This document shows, one piece after another, positions 9,220 to 17,977 of a DNA stretch of 41,433 nucleotides. Source of the DNA: Actinomycetota bacterium (lineage in GTDB: Bacteria; Actinomycetota; Actinomycetes; S36-B12; UBA5976); assembly GCA_947448865.1 (NCBI GenBank), contig CANFOW010000014.1, positions 1 through 41,433 on the forward strand, read 5' to 3'. The position numbers and the translations under genes are program-made. The notes beneath the pieces are model-generated. The model was not told where the DNA came from. It saw only the letters and a program-made list of their open reading frames with translations, and made no database searches. Position 1 is the first letter of the stretch. Each line of letters opens with the position of its first letter.

Positions 9220-10434
9220 ATGGCTGCTCCCCAGAATTATTTAGCTGTTATCAAAGTTGTTGGTATCGGCGGCGGCGGAGTGAACGCAATCAATCGCATG
9301 ATTGAAGTGGGGCTCAAAGGCGTCGAGTTTGTTGCGATTAACACAGATGCACAAAATCTTTTAATGAGCGATGCCGACGTCAAGCTTGATATCGGTCGCG
9401 ACCTAACACGTGGACTTGGTGCTGGCGCCGATCCTGAAGTTGGTCGTGGTGCTGCCGAAGATCACATTGAAGAGATTGAAGAAGTTCTTAAAGGTTCCGA
9501 CATGGTGTTTATCACCGCTGGCGAAGGCGGTGGAACCGGTACTGGTGGAGCTCCCGTTGTTGCGCGTATCTCTCGTCAACTTGGTGCGCTCACTATTGGT
9601 GTTGTTACGCGACCATTTAGCTTCGAAGGCAAGCGACGTGCCACTCAAGCAGATTCCGGCGTTGAAGCATTGCGCAGTGAAGTGGACACACTCATTGTCA
9701 TTCCTAACGATCGCTTACTTGAAATGGAAGATAACGGAATTAGTGTCATTGACGCATTCCGTCATGCAGACTCCGTTTTGTTCCAAGGCGTGAGCGGCAT
9801 CACTGATTTAATTACCACTCCAGGTTTAATCAACTTGGATTACGCCGATGTGCGCAGTGTGATGAAAGATGCAGGATCGGCTCTTATGGGTATTGGCTCT
9901 GCTCGTGGCGAGAATCGTGCTCTTGAAGCAGCTCGTGAAGCGATTTCAAGTCCGTTACTTGAAGCAAGTATTGAAGGTGCCCGCGGCGTATTGATTTCAA
10001 TTTCTGGTGGTAGCGATCTGGGATTATTTGAAATTAGTGAAGCGGCTCGTATGGTTCAAAATGCTGTGCATCCAGATGCGAATATTATTTTTGGTGCAGT
10101 GATTGATGACACTCAAGGCGACCAAGTCAAGGTCACGGTTATTGCTGCAGGCTTTGATGGTGGAGCTCCGCCATCTAATAAAAAATCATCTGCCTCGTCG
10201 AAGGAAGCCCTGGAACAAACTCCGCTAGCGGCCGAAGTGGCACGTGACTTGGCTCGCGACGGAGAGACCCCGAGCATTCCGCTACCGCCATCGTTCACGC
10301 AGTTTCCCCTACTTGATAGTCCATCAGATGAAGATGGCTTCGATAGTTTGTTTGGATCTTCGCAAGCCTCAGCGCCCTTGGCACCGGAGGACAGCGATCC
10401 AAACGATGTAGATATCCCTGACTTTTTGCGGTGA
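9220..10434 (+). CDS. ftsZ: Cell division GTPase FtsZ
   Basis: Tubulin-like GTPase that polymerises into the Z ring at midcell. In 404 residues the GTP-binding landmarks are clear: [13 protein letters not shown] at about 16-28, NTDAQ, the tubulin signature GGGTGTGG at about 103-110 and the T7 loop [11 protein letters not shown]. An acidic linker of about 80 residues ends in the actinobacterial C-terminal peptide DVDIPDFLR, which binds partners such as SepF and FtsW. The start follows a strong Shine-Dalgarno sequence. pgeF overlaps the stop as GTGA. Confidence 0.98.
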   Translation: MAAPQNYLAVIKVVGIGGGGVNAINRMIEVGLKGVEFVAINTDAQNLLMSDADVKLDIGRDLTRGLGAGADPEVGRGAAEDHIEEIEEVLKGSDMVFITAGEGGGTGTGGAPVVARISRQLGALTIGVVTRPFSFEGKRRATQADSGVEALRSEVDTLIVIPNDRLLEMEDNGISVIDAFRHADSVLFQGVSGITDLITTPGLINLDYADVRSVMKDAGSALMGIGSARGENRALEAAREAISSPLLEASIEGARGVLISISGGSDLGLFEISEAARMVQNAVHPDANIIFGAVIDDTQGDQVKVTVIAAGFDGGAPPSNKKSSASSKEALEQTPLAAEVARDLARDGETPSIPLPPSFTQFPLLDSPSDEDGFDSLFGSSQASAPLAPEDSDPNDVDIPDFLR

Positions 10435-11144
10435 AGCCATTTGCCTCTCGGCGAATTGGGACGGCGCATGTAGTTGCGCTGTCGCGTCACGGTGGCTTGA
10501 GTGCGCCTCCTTACGACACACTCAATGTTGCTCAGTACGTCGGTGATAACCCTGAAAACGTTGCAGGAAATATTGATCTGGTCCGACGCGAGCTCGATGC
10601 CAATGATATAGCCGTCATGAATGCGGAACATGGAACGCGAGTGCTAGTGGTCACCGTAGGCGGGGACGTGGCTCCTGCGGATGGGTTGATGACCCAGACT
10701 CCAGGGCTTGCTTTACTTGCACTGGCAGCTGACTGTGTCCCGGTCGCTTTAGTAGACACACATGCGCAGAGAATCGCCGTGTTCCATGCGGGATGGAAAG
10801 GTGTTTTAGCAAACATTGCTCACAGTACGGTTGAGCAGATGGTGGCTCACGGTTCACATTCGCAACACATCACCGCAGTTATCGGGCCATCCATTTGTCA
10901 CATGTGTTATGAAGTTTCTGAGGAACGCACAGCGCTTTTCGAAGCCACACTGCCCGAAGCAATTCATGACTCACGACACCTCAATTTAGTAGCCGGGGTC
11001 ACGCATTCACTTGAGGAATATGGAGTGACTGTGGATGTGATTCCAGGTTGCACTTTAGAAAATGACGACTTATTTTCGTATCGTCGAAATCCGACGACCG
11101 GACGAGGCGGCATCGCAGTAGTCATGTCTAAAGTTGACCCATGA
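10431..11144 (+). CDS. pgeF: Peptidoglycan editing factor PgeF (YfiH/LACC1 family)
   Basis: Cytoplasmic member of the multicopper polyphenol oxidase/LACC1 family. Relatives act as purine nucleoside enzymes or remove wrong residues from UDP-MurNAc peptides; the exact activity here is not shown by sequence. The 237-residue product keeps the metal-site motifs: NAEHGTRVL, the cysteine of [11 protein letters not shown] and the histidine of [13 protein letters not shown]. It also has the [14 protein letters not shown] loop. The GTG start overlaps the ftsZ stop. The place between ftsZ and yggS is typical for actinobacteria. Confidence 0.9.
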   Translation: MKPFASRRIGTAHVVALSRHGGLSAPPYDTLNVAQYVGDNPENVAGNIDLVRRELDANDIAVMNAEHGTRVLVVTVGGDVAPADGLMTQTPGLALLALAADCVPVALVDTHAQRIAVFHAGWKGVLANIAHSTVEQMVAHGSHSQHITAVIGPSICHMCYEVSEERTALFEATLPEAIHDSRHLNLVAGVTHSLEEYGVTVDVIPGCTLENDDLFSYRRNPTTGRGGIAVVMSKVDP

Positions 11145-11833
11145 ATCGTCGAGAAGAACTCGCTGCCAACCTTGCGGATGTCCAACAAGCAATCGCAGAT
11201 GTGTGTCGAACGTTGAATCGTGAATTACCTACATTGATTGTGGTAACAAAAACCAAACCTGTCAGCGATGTTGACATCCTTGCCTCACTGGGGGTGACAG
11301 ATGTCGGTGAAAATCGCGATCAGGACGCAGGTCCGAAGCGCGATGCCTGCTTGTCACCGGAACTGACATGGCATGCGATTGGTCAACTACAAACAAATAA
11401 GGCAAAGAGCGTTGCTCAATGGGCAGACGTGGTGCACAGCGTCGATAGACCGGACTTAGTCAAGGCACTCGGAAAAGCAACAGTATCTCGCACAACTGCG
11501 CTGTCAGTTCTCATTCAAGTCAATCTCGATGACCAGCCCCAAGAGCATCGTGGTGGCTGCTTACCGAACGATGTTTTAGCTCTAGCAGCACAGATTGCGC
11601 AGATTTCCTCCCTTGACATTCGAGGGGTTATGGGAGTGGCTCCGCTTGGAGGCGATCCGGCTGATGCATTTCGCCGACTCGCGAAGGTCCACAACGAACT
11701 CATGAGGGTCTATCCAGGGGCAACATGGATGTCGGCAGGCATGAGCGATGACTATGTGCCAGCTCTAGAAAATGGCGCGACACACCTAAGAATTGGCTCG
11801 TCGATACTCGGGGAACGTGCTTCTCGGGGGTAG
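11141..11833 (+). CDS. PLP homeostasis protein YggS/PLPBP
   Basis: Fold-type III pyridoxal phosphate binding protein (YggS/PROSC/YlmE family) without known catalysis, involved in PLP and amino-acid balance. The predicted PLP lysine is K37 in VVTKTKP. Other family motifs in the 230 residues are GENRDQDAGPKR, WHAIGQLQTNKAK, HSVDR, MGVAPLGGDP and the phosphate-binding MSAGMSDDYVPALENGATHLRIGS. The start overlaps the pgeF stop as ATGA. It is commonly found between pgeF and sepF in Gram-positive division clusters. Confidence 0.92.
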   Translation: MNRREELAANLADVQQAIADVCRTLNRELPTLIVVTKTKPVSDVDILASLGVTDVGENRDQDAGPKRDACLSPELTWHAIGQLQTNKAKSVAQWADVVHSVDRPDLVKALGKATVSRTTALSVLIQVNLDDQPQEHRGGCLPNDVLALAAQIAQISSLDIRGVMGVAPLGGDPADAFRRLAKVHNELMRVYPGATWMSAGMSDDYVPALENGATHLRIGSSILGERASRG

Positions 11834-11869
11834 CGTCTGAAGGGTACCTCTTCCCCTTAGGAGCAATCG

Positions 11870-12400
11870 ATGCCGAACGCCGTTCGCAAAATGGCTGAGT
11901 ACCTTGGACTTTACGAAGGCAAGGAATCAATCGAAGATTTCGCTGATGACAGCTATGTCCCAGAAATGCAATACACACGACCTGTTGCAGTACCTGCAAC
12001 ACCACACTTTCCAGCTTCCGCTCCGGTAACGTCCGTGGCTGCACCGGCAGTGCCTACTTCAATGGCACCTGCAATGCCAACTGGACGGCCAAATGCGATT
12101 CCGTCTCCACGTCTTGGTGAGGTCTACCGCATTACGACGATTCATCCACGTAGTTACAACGATGCCCGCCGTATTGGTGAAGATTTCCGTTCTGGCACAC
12201 CAGTAATCATGAATCTCAGCGATATGGATGATGCTGACTCTCGTCGCATTGTTGATTTTTCGGCTGGTTTAGCCTTTGGGTTACATGGCAGCATTGAACG
12301 CATTACAAAGGGTGTTTACCTGCTTTCTCCGTCAAATGTTGATCTTGGCGCTGCCGCACGTGCTCAGCTGCGCGAAGACCCATTCTTTAACCAGAGCTAA
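11870..12400 (+). CDS. sepF: Cell division protein SepF
   Basis: Membrane anchor and bundler of FtsZ, the main Z-ring tether in actinobacteria, which lack FtsA. Residues 1-15 ([15 protein letters not shown]) match the amphipathic membrane-targeting helix. A Pro/Ala/Met-rich linker follows, and the globular SepF domain starts near residue 85 ([27 protein letters not shown]) and includes [21 protein letters not shown]. The ATG at 11870 follows TAGGAG at normal spacing and is preferred to the internal ATG at 11891. A 36-base gap separates it from yggS; yggT follows after two bases. Confidence 0.95.
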   Translation: MPNAVRKMAEYLGLYEGKESIEDFADDSYVPEMQYTRPVAVPATPHFPASAPVTSVAAPAVPTSMAPAMPTGRPNAIPSPRLGEVYRITTIHPRSYNDARRIGEDFRSGTPVIMNLSDMDDADSRRIVDFSAGLAFGLHGSIERITKGVYLLSPSNVDLGAAARAQLREDPFFNQS

Positions 12401-12402
12401 TC

Positions 12403-12687
12403 GTGTCTTCAGTCGCTAGCACCATTTCGGCATTACTTAATCTCTATTCGCTGATTCTTATTGGGCGGCTGGTTTTTGAGTACATTCGTATGTTTGCTCG
12501 TGATTGGCGACCCACTGGGTTCATTTTGCTGGTTGCGGAGTTCCTTTACTCCGTGACTGACCCACCGTTACGGGCATTACGCAAGTTATTGCCACCGTTG
12601 CGATTAGGAGGGGTCCAACTTGACCTTTCCTATATCGTTCTTTTTATAGGTATCTCGATAGCTCGCCGAATTCTGCTATCTGTCTAG
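12403..12687 (+). CDS. YggT-family membrane protein
   Basis: Small membrane protein of 94 residues with two hydrophobic segments, about 5-25 (LLNLYSLILIGRLVFEYIRMF) and 70-92. The central TDPPLRALRKLLPP motif is the hallmark of the YggT family. Its function is unknown; relatives sit between sepF and divIVA in many Gram-positive bacteria, suggesting a link to division or envelope. The GTG start lies two bases after the sepF stop. Confidence 0.9.
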   Translation: MSSVASTISALLNLYSLILIGRLVFEYIRMFARDWRPTGFILLVAEFLYSVTDPPLRALRKLLPPLRLGGVQLDLSYIVLFIGISIARRILLSV

Positions 12688-12693
12688 GTACTC

Positions 12694-12714
12694 GGTGGGT
12701 TTCACAAATCCACC
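12694..12714. other. Nine-base-pair hairpin between yggT and divIVA
   Basis: GGTGGGTTT and AAATCCACC pair around a CAC loop, with one G-T wobble on the plus strand. No run of T follows, so it is not a classical intrinsic terminator. It may mark the 3' end of the division transcript or protect it, with divIVA started separately from the remaining ~50 bases. No confident promoter was seen there. Confidence 0.45.
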
Positions 12715-12764
12715 AAACCTGCCTAATCTAGGGTTACTAGGTAAGAAAACACGAAGGAGTCATC

Positions 12765-13571
12765 ATGGCCTTAACGCCAGAAGATGTGCGTAACAAGCGA
12801 TTTACTGCTGTGCGTTTTAAAGAAGGCTACGATCTCGACGAGGTCGACTCATTTCTTGACGAAGTAGAGGAAAGCCTCACGATTCTCATTAAAGAGAACG
12901 CAGACCTTCGTGCAACTAGTCGTGGTGATGTATCAGAAGGCGCAGGTGTCCTTCTCGATCAACTCAATGCTGAGAATGGTCAACTCAAGGCACAGCTTGC
13001 AGACTTTGAAGCAAAAGTTTCTTCACTACAAGAAGCTCTGTCTGCTGAACAAGCGCGCACCCCACAAGTTGTTGTGTCAAACGATGGTGGCGACTCCGAA
13101 GCTATTGCTCACCTCAACGAACTTGTTGCCGGCCTACGAAATGAAATTGCAATCGTGTCAAGCCAGAAAGAAGGACTGGAAGCACGCATTCAGGAACTCG
13201 ATGCCGCACATATCGCATCTGGTCACGTTACAGACTCCATGGTCGACGTATCTGCTGCATCAGTTCGTATTCTTGAACTTGCGCAACGCACTGCCGATGA
13301 ACACATTGCGACCGCGCGTATTGAAGCTGAACAACTGCGTAGCCGCACTCAAGCCGAGACTGACACCATGATGTTTGAGGCTAAGGCAACTGTGTCGAAC
13401 TTGACTCGTGAATTTGAAACTCAGAAAGTCGCACTTGAGCGCAAGGTTGAAGAACTGCGTGCCTACGAGCGTGAATACCGTAGCCGCATGCGTTCATACC
13501 TTGAGGGACAACTTCGCGAACTTGAAAGCAAGTATCCAGTTGGAGATCGCGAAGTAGGGTCAACCCAATAA
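12765..13571 (+). CDS. divIVA: DivIVA/Wag31-type polar growth and septum-site protein
   Basis: Coiled-coil protein that senses membrane curvature and organises polar or septal growth in actinobacteria. The N-terminal membrane-binding domain is typical (MALTPEDVRNKRFTAVRFKEGYDLDEVDSFLDEVEE). Two long coiled-coil stretches rich in Glu, Leu, Ala and Gln follow, to the end of 268 residues. The second region (TADEHIATARIEAEQLRSRTQAE) resembles Wag31. A strong Shine-Dalgarno GAAGGAG precedes the ATG. It is convergent with ileS; a perfect hairpin lies between the stops. Confidence 0.94.
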   Translation: MALTPEDVRNKRFTAVRFKEGYDLDEVDSFLDEVEESLTILIKENADLRATSRGDVSEGAGVLLDQLNAENGQLKAQLADFEAKVSSLQEALSAEQARTPQVVVSNDGGDSEAIAHLNELVAGLRNEIAIVSSQKEGLEARIQELDAAHIASGHVTDSMVDVSAASVRILELAQRTADEHIATARIEAEQLRSRTQAETDTMMFEAKATVSNLTREFETQKVALERKVEELRAYEREYRSRMRSYLEGQLRELESKYPVGDREVGSTQ

Positions 13572-13586
13572 GAGTTTGCTGACACG

Positions 13587-13620
13587 TCGATTGTGATTAG
13601 TTTTTACTAATCACAATCGA
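13587..13620. terminator. Bidirectional hairpin terminator between divIVA and ileS
   Basis: TCGATTGTGATTAG (13587-13600) and CTAATCACAATCGA (13607-13620) are perfect reverse complements. One more T-A pair closes the stem to 15 base pairs around a TTTT loop. It lies between convergent genes, so it can act on both transcripts. No long T run follows on either side. The right arm is inside ileS and encodes its last residues; the left arm contains the ileS stop. Confidence 0.75.
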
Positions 13621-16600
13621 TAAATCAAGATCCTCGTCAAAGAACGTCGCTTCAGCGATGGGTGACTGACTCCACTGAGTTGCTAACACTTCTGTAGCAA
13701 TAGATTCGCCGTGCTTGGTTAGAGCTTCCACCGTTTCGTATGAACCGCTGAACCATGTCACCGTGATGCGATCACTGATGTCAAAGCCAGATGTTTTGCG
13801 AGCATCCTGAATCAGACGAGTGGCATCTCGAGCAATTCCTTGCCCGATCAAATCAGGCGTCAATGTGAGATCAAGTGCCAGAGACTCACCATCTGCCGAA
13901 GCGACAGTCCAGCCTTCACGGGGCATTTCGGTGATAACGACGTCATCAATTGTGATTGTTTCAGGCGCACCTTCCACAATCACAACAGCCGAACCTTGGC
14001 GCAGCGAAGTCACGAGTTCACGAGCATCTGCTGCAGAAATCGACTGGGCGACAAGTGGAGTGCGAGCTGCAAAGCGAGCACCTAGTGCTTTGAAATTGGC
14101 CTTCAGTGACACGTCAACCAGTTCGTCAGTACCTGACAAACTTTCTAAACTTTCAACATTTACTTCATCGCGAATTTGAGCTTGCAGACCTTCGGGTAGT
14201 TGGTCCCAGCCTGATGCGGCTACAAGAGCTCGACCAAGAGGCTGACGAGTTTTCACACCAGAGGTCGCTCGAGCCGCGCGACCGAGTTCAACTATCCGGC
14301 GCGTAAGTTCAACCTGGTCGCGCAACGTGTCATCTATTCCAGCGTCATTCCATTCAGGCCATGACGTGAGGTGCACAGAGGCAACGTCGTTTCCAGCAAA
14401 CAAGTCTTGCCACACGCGTTCTGTAATGAACGGTGTGAAAGGTGCCATCACTTGCGTGACTACTTTGAGGCAGTGATGCAATGTGCTCAGCGCTGCGTTG
14501 TCTGCATCCCAGAAGCGTCGACGCGAACGACGAACGTACCAATTTGATAAATCATCAACGTAGTCAGCAATAAGACGACCTGCACGTTGCGTATCGAATT
14601 GCTCGAGAGCGTTATCAACATCGCGAGCCAAACGAGTTGCTTGTGATACTGCCCAACGATCAAGGTCGGTGAGATTTGTTAGCGACGCAGTGGCTGGATC
14701 CCAGTTTCCTGCGCGGGCATACAGACTTTGGAATGCCACGGTATTCCAGTAAGTCAAAAGCGTCTTACGCACAACCTCAGCAATAGTTGTGTGTCCAACT
14801 CGGCGCGCTTGCCATGGTGATCCGCCAGCAAGCATGAACCAACGCACTGCATCCGCACCATGTTCGTCCATCAGTGCGATGGGCTCGAGAACGTTACCTA
14901 GGTGCTTACTCATCTTGCGTCCGTCTTCATCCAAGATGTGGCCTAAACACAACACATTCTTGTAGGAAGATTCATCAAAGACCAGAGTTCCGATTGCCAT
15001 CAATGTGTAAAACCAGCCGCGCGTTTGATCAATGGCTTCGCAAATAAAGTCAGCAGGGTATGACTTCTCGAACAACTCTTTGTTGGATTCTGGATAACCC
15101 AACTGAGCAAACGGCATCGCACCAGAATCGAACCAACAGTCAATGACTTCAGGAACGCGAGTAGCGGTTTGTGAACACGTTGGACATGGGAATGTCACAT
15201 CATCCACGTATGGGCGATGCGGATCCATAGTGAGTGCCTCATCACCAGCAAGCGCAGCGAGCTCACGTCGTCCACCGACACAGGTCAGGTGACCTTCTTC
15301 GCAACGCCAAATAGGAAGTGGAGTTCCCCAGAACCGGTTTCGAGACAGCGCCCAATCCACGTTGTTGTTTAGCCAGTCACCGTATCGTCCCCACTTGATT
15401 GTTTCTGGGAACCAGTTTGTTGCTTCGTTTTGGGCAATGAGCTGATCTTTTATGGCTGTTGTGCGGATGTACCACGATGGTTGCGCGTAGTAAATCAGCG
15501 CTGTGTGGCATCGCCAGCAGTGTGGGTAAGCGTGCTCATAGGGCAGATGGCGAAACAGCAGTCCGCGCTCTTCAAGTAAGCCGACAATGACGGGATCTGC
15601 GCTCTTGAAGAAGAGTCCACCAACTTCTTGCACCTCGGGCATAAATGTTCCGTCGGCACGTACTGGATTCACAACAGGCAAACCGTAACTGCGACACAAG
15701 GTGAGGTCATCCGCTCCGAAAGCCGGTGCCTCATGCACAATGCCCGTGCCATCTTGGGCCGTAACGAAATCGGCGAGCAGCACAGTATTTACTGGCGCAT
15801 CGGTTTGCGGAAATTCAATCCAAGTGAATGGTCGTTGATATGGTGTGCCTTCAAGGTCGCGTCCGATGACAGAGTGCACTACGACGGAATCTTCGCCCAG
15901 AACAGCTTCGCGTAAATCGGCAGCAACCATCAGTACTTCACCGGCACTGGTTCGAGCAACAACGTATTCCAGTTCTGGGTGAACGGCCGCAGCTGTGTTG
16001 GACACTAAAGTCCACGGCGTTGTGGTCCAGACAACCAGTGCAAGGCCAGGGAACTGCTCAAGAAGCGGTCCACCTGTGACAGGAAAGCGAACATAAACGG
16101 AGGCATCGACGACATCTTCGTAGCCTTGCGCGAGTTCGTGATCAGATAGACCAGTTCCGCAACGCGGGCAATATGGTGAAACTCGGTGATCTTGAACGAG
16201 CAATCCCTTGTCGAAAATGCGCTTCAGACTCCACCACACGCTGTCTACATAAGATGCGTCCATCGTCCAATAGGCCTGGTCCATGTCCACCCAATAACCC
16301 ATGCGCTGGGTCATGTTGCTGAATTCACCGACATGGCGAAGAACGGATTCGCGACACTTGTCGTTAAATTGCGCGATTCCAAATTTTTCAATGTCTTGCT
16401 TGCCAGAAAATCCGAGTTCCTTTTCAACGGCGAGTTCAACAGGTAGACCGTGGCAATCCCAGCCGGCCTTGCGGGGGACGTGGTAACCCTTCATGGTGCG
16501 GTAGCGCGGGAAAATATCCTTAAAGACTCGGGCCTCAACATGGTGCGTGCCCGGCATTCCATTAGCAGTGGGTGGACCTTCGAAAAAGATCCAGGGTTCG

Positions 16601-16716
16601 CCGTCGCGAGTACGTTCTAGTGACTTATGGAAAATGTCATTATCGGCCCAAAAATCAAGGACCTCATGTTCCATAGCGGAAAGGTCGATTTTTGCTGGAA
16701 CGTCGCGGTAAGTCAT
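13597..16716 (-). CDS. ileS: Isoleucyl-tRNA synthetase IleS, long (type 2-like) form with GTHH motif
   Basis: Class I synthetase charging tRNA-Ile. At 1039 residues it has the length of the eukaryote-like IleS2 form usual in actinobacteria. The catalytic fold includes EGPPTANGMPGTHHVEARVF near 46-65, WDCHGLPVE and KMSKH at 601-605. The editing domain is present (WTTTPWTLVSNTAAAVHPE, GTGIVHEAPAFGADD), as are several Cys pairs (CPRC, CWRC, CPTC). Residues 56-59 read GTHH where the class signature HIGH is expected, so the first and third positions are exchanged. The ATG at 16716 is the only usable start, 12 bases from the AAGGG controlled by the T-box leader. The 3' end forms part of the terminator hairpin. 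Confidence 0.97.
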   Translation of the reverse strand: MTYRDVPAKIDLSAMEHEVLDFWADNDIFHKSLERTRDGEPWIFFEGPPTANGMPGTHHVEARVFKDIFPRYRTMKGYHVPRKAGWDCHGLPVELAVEKELGFSGKQDIEKFGIAQFNDKCRESVLRHVGEFSNMTQRMGYWVDMDQAYWTMDASYVDSVWWSLKRIFDKGLLVQDHRVSPYCPRCGTGLSDHELAQGYEDVVDASVYVRFPVTGGPLLEQFPGLALVVWTTTPWTLVSNTAAAVHPELEYVVARTSAGEVLMVAADLREAVLGEDSVVVHSVIGRDLEGTPYQRPFTWIEFPQTDAPVNTVLLADFVTAQDGTGIVHEAPAFGADDLTLCRSYGLPVVNPVRADGTFMPEVQEVGGLFFKSADPVIVGLLEERGLLFRHLPYEHAYPHCWRCHTALIYYAQPSWYIRTTAIKDQLIAQNEATNWFPETIKWGRYGDWLNNNVDWALSRNRFWGTPLPIWRCEEGHLTCVGGRRELAALAGDEALTMDPHRPYVDDVTFPCPTCSQTATRVPEVIDCWFDSGAMPFAQLGYPESNKELFEKSYPADFICEAIDQTRGWFYTLMAIGTLVFDESSYKNVLCLGHILDEDGRKMSKHLGNVLEPIALMDEHGADAVRWFMLAGGSPWQARRVGHTTIAEVVRKTLLTYWNTVAFQSLYARAGNWDPATASLTNLTDLDRWAVSQATRLARDVDNALEQFDTQRAGRLIADYVDDLSNWYVRRSRRRFWDADNAALSTLHHCLKVVTQVMAPFTPFITERVWQDLFAGNDVASVHLTSWPEWNDAGIDDTLRDQVELTRRIVELGRAARATSGVKTRQPLGRALVAASGWDQLPEGLQAQIRDEVNVESLESLSGTDELVDVSLKANFKALGARFAARTPLVAQSISAADARELVTSLRQGSAVVIVEGAPETITIDDVVITEMPREGWTVASADGESLALDLTLTPDLIGQGIARDATRLIQDARKTSGFDISDRITVTWFSGSYETVEALTKHGESIATEVLATQWSQSPIAEATFFDEDLDLSIVISKN

Positions 16717-16728
16717 GTGAACTATTGG

Positions 16729-16950
16729 CCCTTATGCGTAGTGCGAATAAGGGACGAATCCGCAACGTGTGTTGCGTCCCGCGGTACCACCCTCGTTGTT
16801 CGCCACAGCGAACCACTCATTGAGTCGAAAAGCCCAGCTCAGTAGGTGATATTGCTGGGCTGCACGCACTATGTTGGGCTTTCACCAGCCCCAACTCGCT
16901 TATTGATCATGTGTGTCAGTGACCTGCAACGTGTCCTCATCAACGCCTTG
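16729..16950 (-). promoter_or_regulatory. T-box riboswitch leader of ileS, translational type
   Basis: On the minus strand the 5' leader of ileS contains the T-box sequence AGGGTGGTACCGCG (plus 16780-16793), which pairs with the NCCA end of uncharged tRNA. Upstream are a short stem I with a candidate ATC isoleucine specifier (plus 16905-16907), a GTTGGG/CCCAAC stem with GGTGA in its loop and an 8-bp stem III (AGCCCAGC/GCTGGGCT, plus 16831-16861). Downstream, CCCTTAT can pair with ATAAGGG, which contains the AAGGG ribosome site, or, via its CCCT, with AGGG of the T-box. This fits translational control by uncharged tRNA-Ile, as known for actinobacterial ileS. The specifier position is inferred. 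Confidence 0.9.
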
Positions 16951-17063
16951 CTTTTACACTCTTGTGGTCAAGATTACTTGACACCGAGAGTCTTTGGGGA
17001 ATCAGGTCACCGTTGGAGTGTAGAGTCAAGGCACTCAATTGAATGTAAAGCAAGGGGTAAGTC
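16951..17063. other. Divergent intergenic region between the ileS leader and the DksA-type gene
   Basis: With the T-box leader this makes 347 bases without a gene. It should hold the divergent promoters of ileS and the DksA-type gene. A TTGACA occurs on the plus strand at 16978-16983 and a TAGAGT at 17022-17027, but their spacing does not make a standard promoter. Only the Shine-Dalgarno AAGGGG at about 17052-17057 is clear. Nothing else recognisable was found. Confidence 0.4.
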
Positions 17064-17966
17064 ATGGCTGCCAAGAAATCAGCGCCAGAAAAGAAGTCCG
17101 CCACACCCGCTAAGAAAACCACAACGGCCGCGGGTGTGAAGAAAGCAGCAACCAGCGCCAGCCCAGCGAAGAAGGCCGCTGCAGCTAAGAAGCCTGCCAA
17201 GCAGGAACCAGCGAAGAAGGCTGCCGCAGTTAAAAAACCTGTGAAGCAGGTACCAGCGAAGAAGGCCGCTGCAGCTAAGAAGCCTGCCAAGCAAGAGCCA
17301 GCGAAGAAGGCTGCTTCGAAGGAACCTGCAAAGAAGCCTGCGGCAAAGAAGTCCGCTGCACCAGAACCTGCAAAGAAGCCAGCTGCAAAGAAAGCCGTTG
17401 CACCAGAGCCTGCAAAGAAAGCAGCAGCCCCGGCAAAAACCGCAGCTGATAAAAAAGCTGCCGTTGTTGCGCCTCCAGCTCCTGTGGCACGCCCTGTGCA
17501 AGTCATTAACCCAATTGGTGGCGTATTGCCGTCAGTACGTAAGGCAGTACCAGGCAAGAAGGCTGCGCCGAAACATCCAGTTGTGCAAGAAGACGAATCA
17601 ACCTGGTCAAAACCTGAACTGACAGCTGTACGCAAGGTCTTAGATAAAGAAGCTGCTGAACTTACCGAAGAAATTGAAATTGCTGAACTTAAGTTCCAGT
17701 CTCTGATTATGGAAAGTGGCGAAGGCGCAGGCGATGACCAGGCTGACGCGGGCACAAAAACTTTCGAACGTGAACACGAAATCTCAATCCTGTCGAACAA
17801 GCGAGACTTACTTGATCAAACACAGCATGCGCTGGCTCGAATTGACGCTGGAACCTATGGTCGATGCGAAAACTGTGGTCGACAAATAGGCAAGCTTCGC
17901 TTGCAGGAAGCGAACCCGCGCGCCACTTTGTGTATGCCATGTCGGGAACGCGAAGACCGTAGTTAA
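17064..17966 (+). CDS. DksA/TraR-family C4 zinc-finger protein with Lys/Ala/Pro-rich N-terminus
   Basis: The C-terminal third is a DksA/TraR-type domain: a helical pair (SKPELTAVRKVLDKEAAELTEEIEIAELKF) and a zinc finger with Cys268, Cys271, Cys290 and Cys293 (GRCENCGRQIGKLRL, LCMPCRERE). Proteins of this family bind RNA polymerase through the secondary channel; whether this one answers to ppGpp is not visible. Residues ~1-145 are a low-complexity tail of AKKPA/AKKAA units, like histone-H1-type or nucleoid-binding tails, so nucleic-acid contact is likely. Its place between ileS and lspA is typical of actinobacteria. The ATG follows AAGGGG. The 286-codon minus-strand ORF across it is a composition shadow. 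Confidence 0.88.
   Translation: MAAKKSAPEKKSATPAKKTTTAAGVKKAATSASPAKKAAAAKKPAKQEPAKKAAAVKKPVKQVPAKKAAAAKKPAKQEPAKKAASKEPAKKPAAKKSAAPEPAKKPAAKKAVAPEPAKKAAAPAKTAADKKAAVVAPPAPVARPVQVINPIGGVLPSVRKAVPGKKAAPKHPVVQEDESTWSKPELTAVRKVLDKEAAELTEEIEIAELKFQSLIMESGEGAGDDQADAGTKTFEREHEISILSNKRDLLDQTQHALARIDAGTYGRCENCGRQIGKLRLQEANPRATLCMPCREREDRS
17164..17298 (+). repeat. Three tandem 45-base repeats in the DksA-type gene
   Basis: Three in-frame units of 45 bases begin at 17164, 17209 and 17254, each opening with CAGCGAAGAAGG. They encode about PAKKAAAAKKPAKQE. Shorter degenerate copies (PAKKPAAKK) follow to about 17430. Units 1 and 3 are nearly identical and unit 2 diverges more, suggesting duplication or conversion within the tail. 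Confidence 0.85.
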
Positions 17967-17977
17967 GGCGCCTCGTT

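Noticed and set aside
10113-10631. 172-codon minus-strand ORF over the ftsZ/pgeF junction
   Set aside because: It is a shadow of the ftsZ linker codons, lacks a ribosome site and resembles no family.
11834-11869. Terminator between yggS and sepF
   Set aside because: Short complementary pieces around GGTACC exist, but the stem is weak and the T run absent; the gap mainly holds the sepF ribosome site.
16831-16861. GCCCAGC hairpin followed by TTTT on the minus strand as an intrinsic terminator
   Set aside because: It lies within the T-box leader at the position of stem III, upstream of the T-box sequence, and the T run is only four long.
16940-17800. 286-codon minus-strand ORF antisense to the DksA-type gene
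   Set aside because: It is Phe/Ala/Gly/Ser-rich and mirrors the Lys/Ala/Pro repeat codons of the opposite strand. It has no family resemblance and the plus-strand gene is clearly real.
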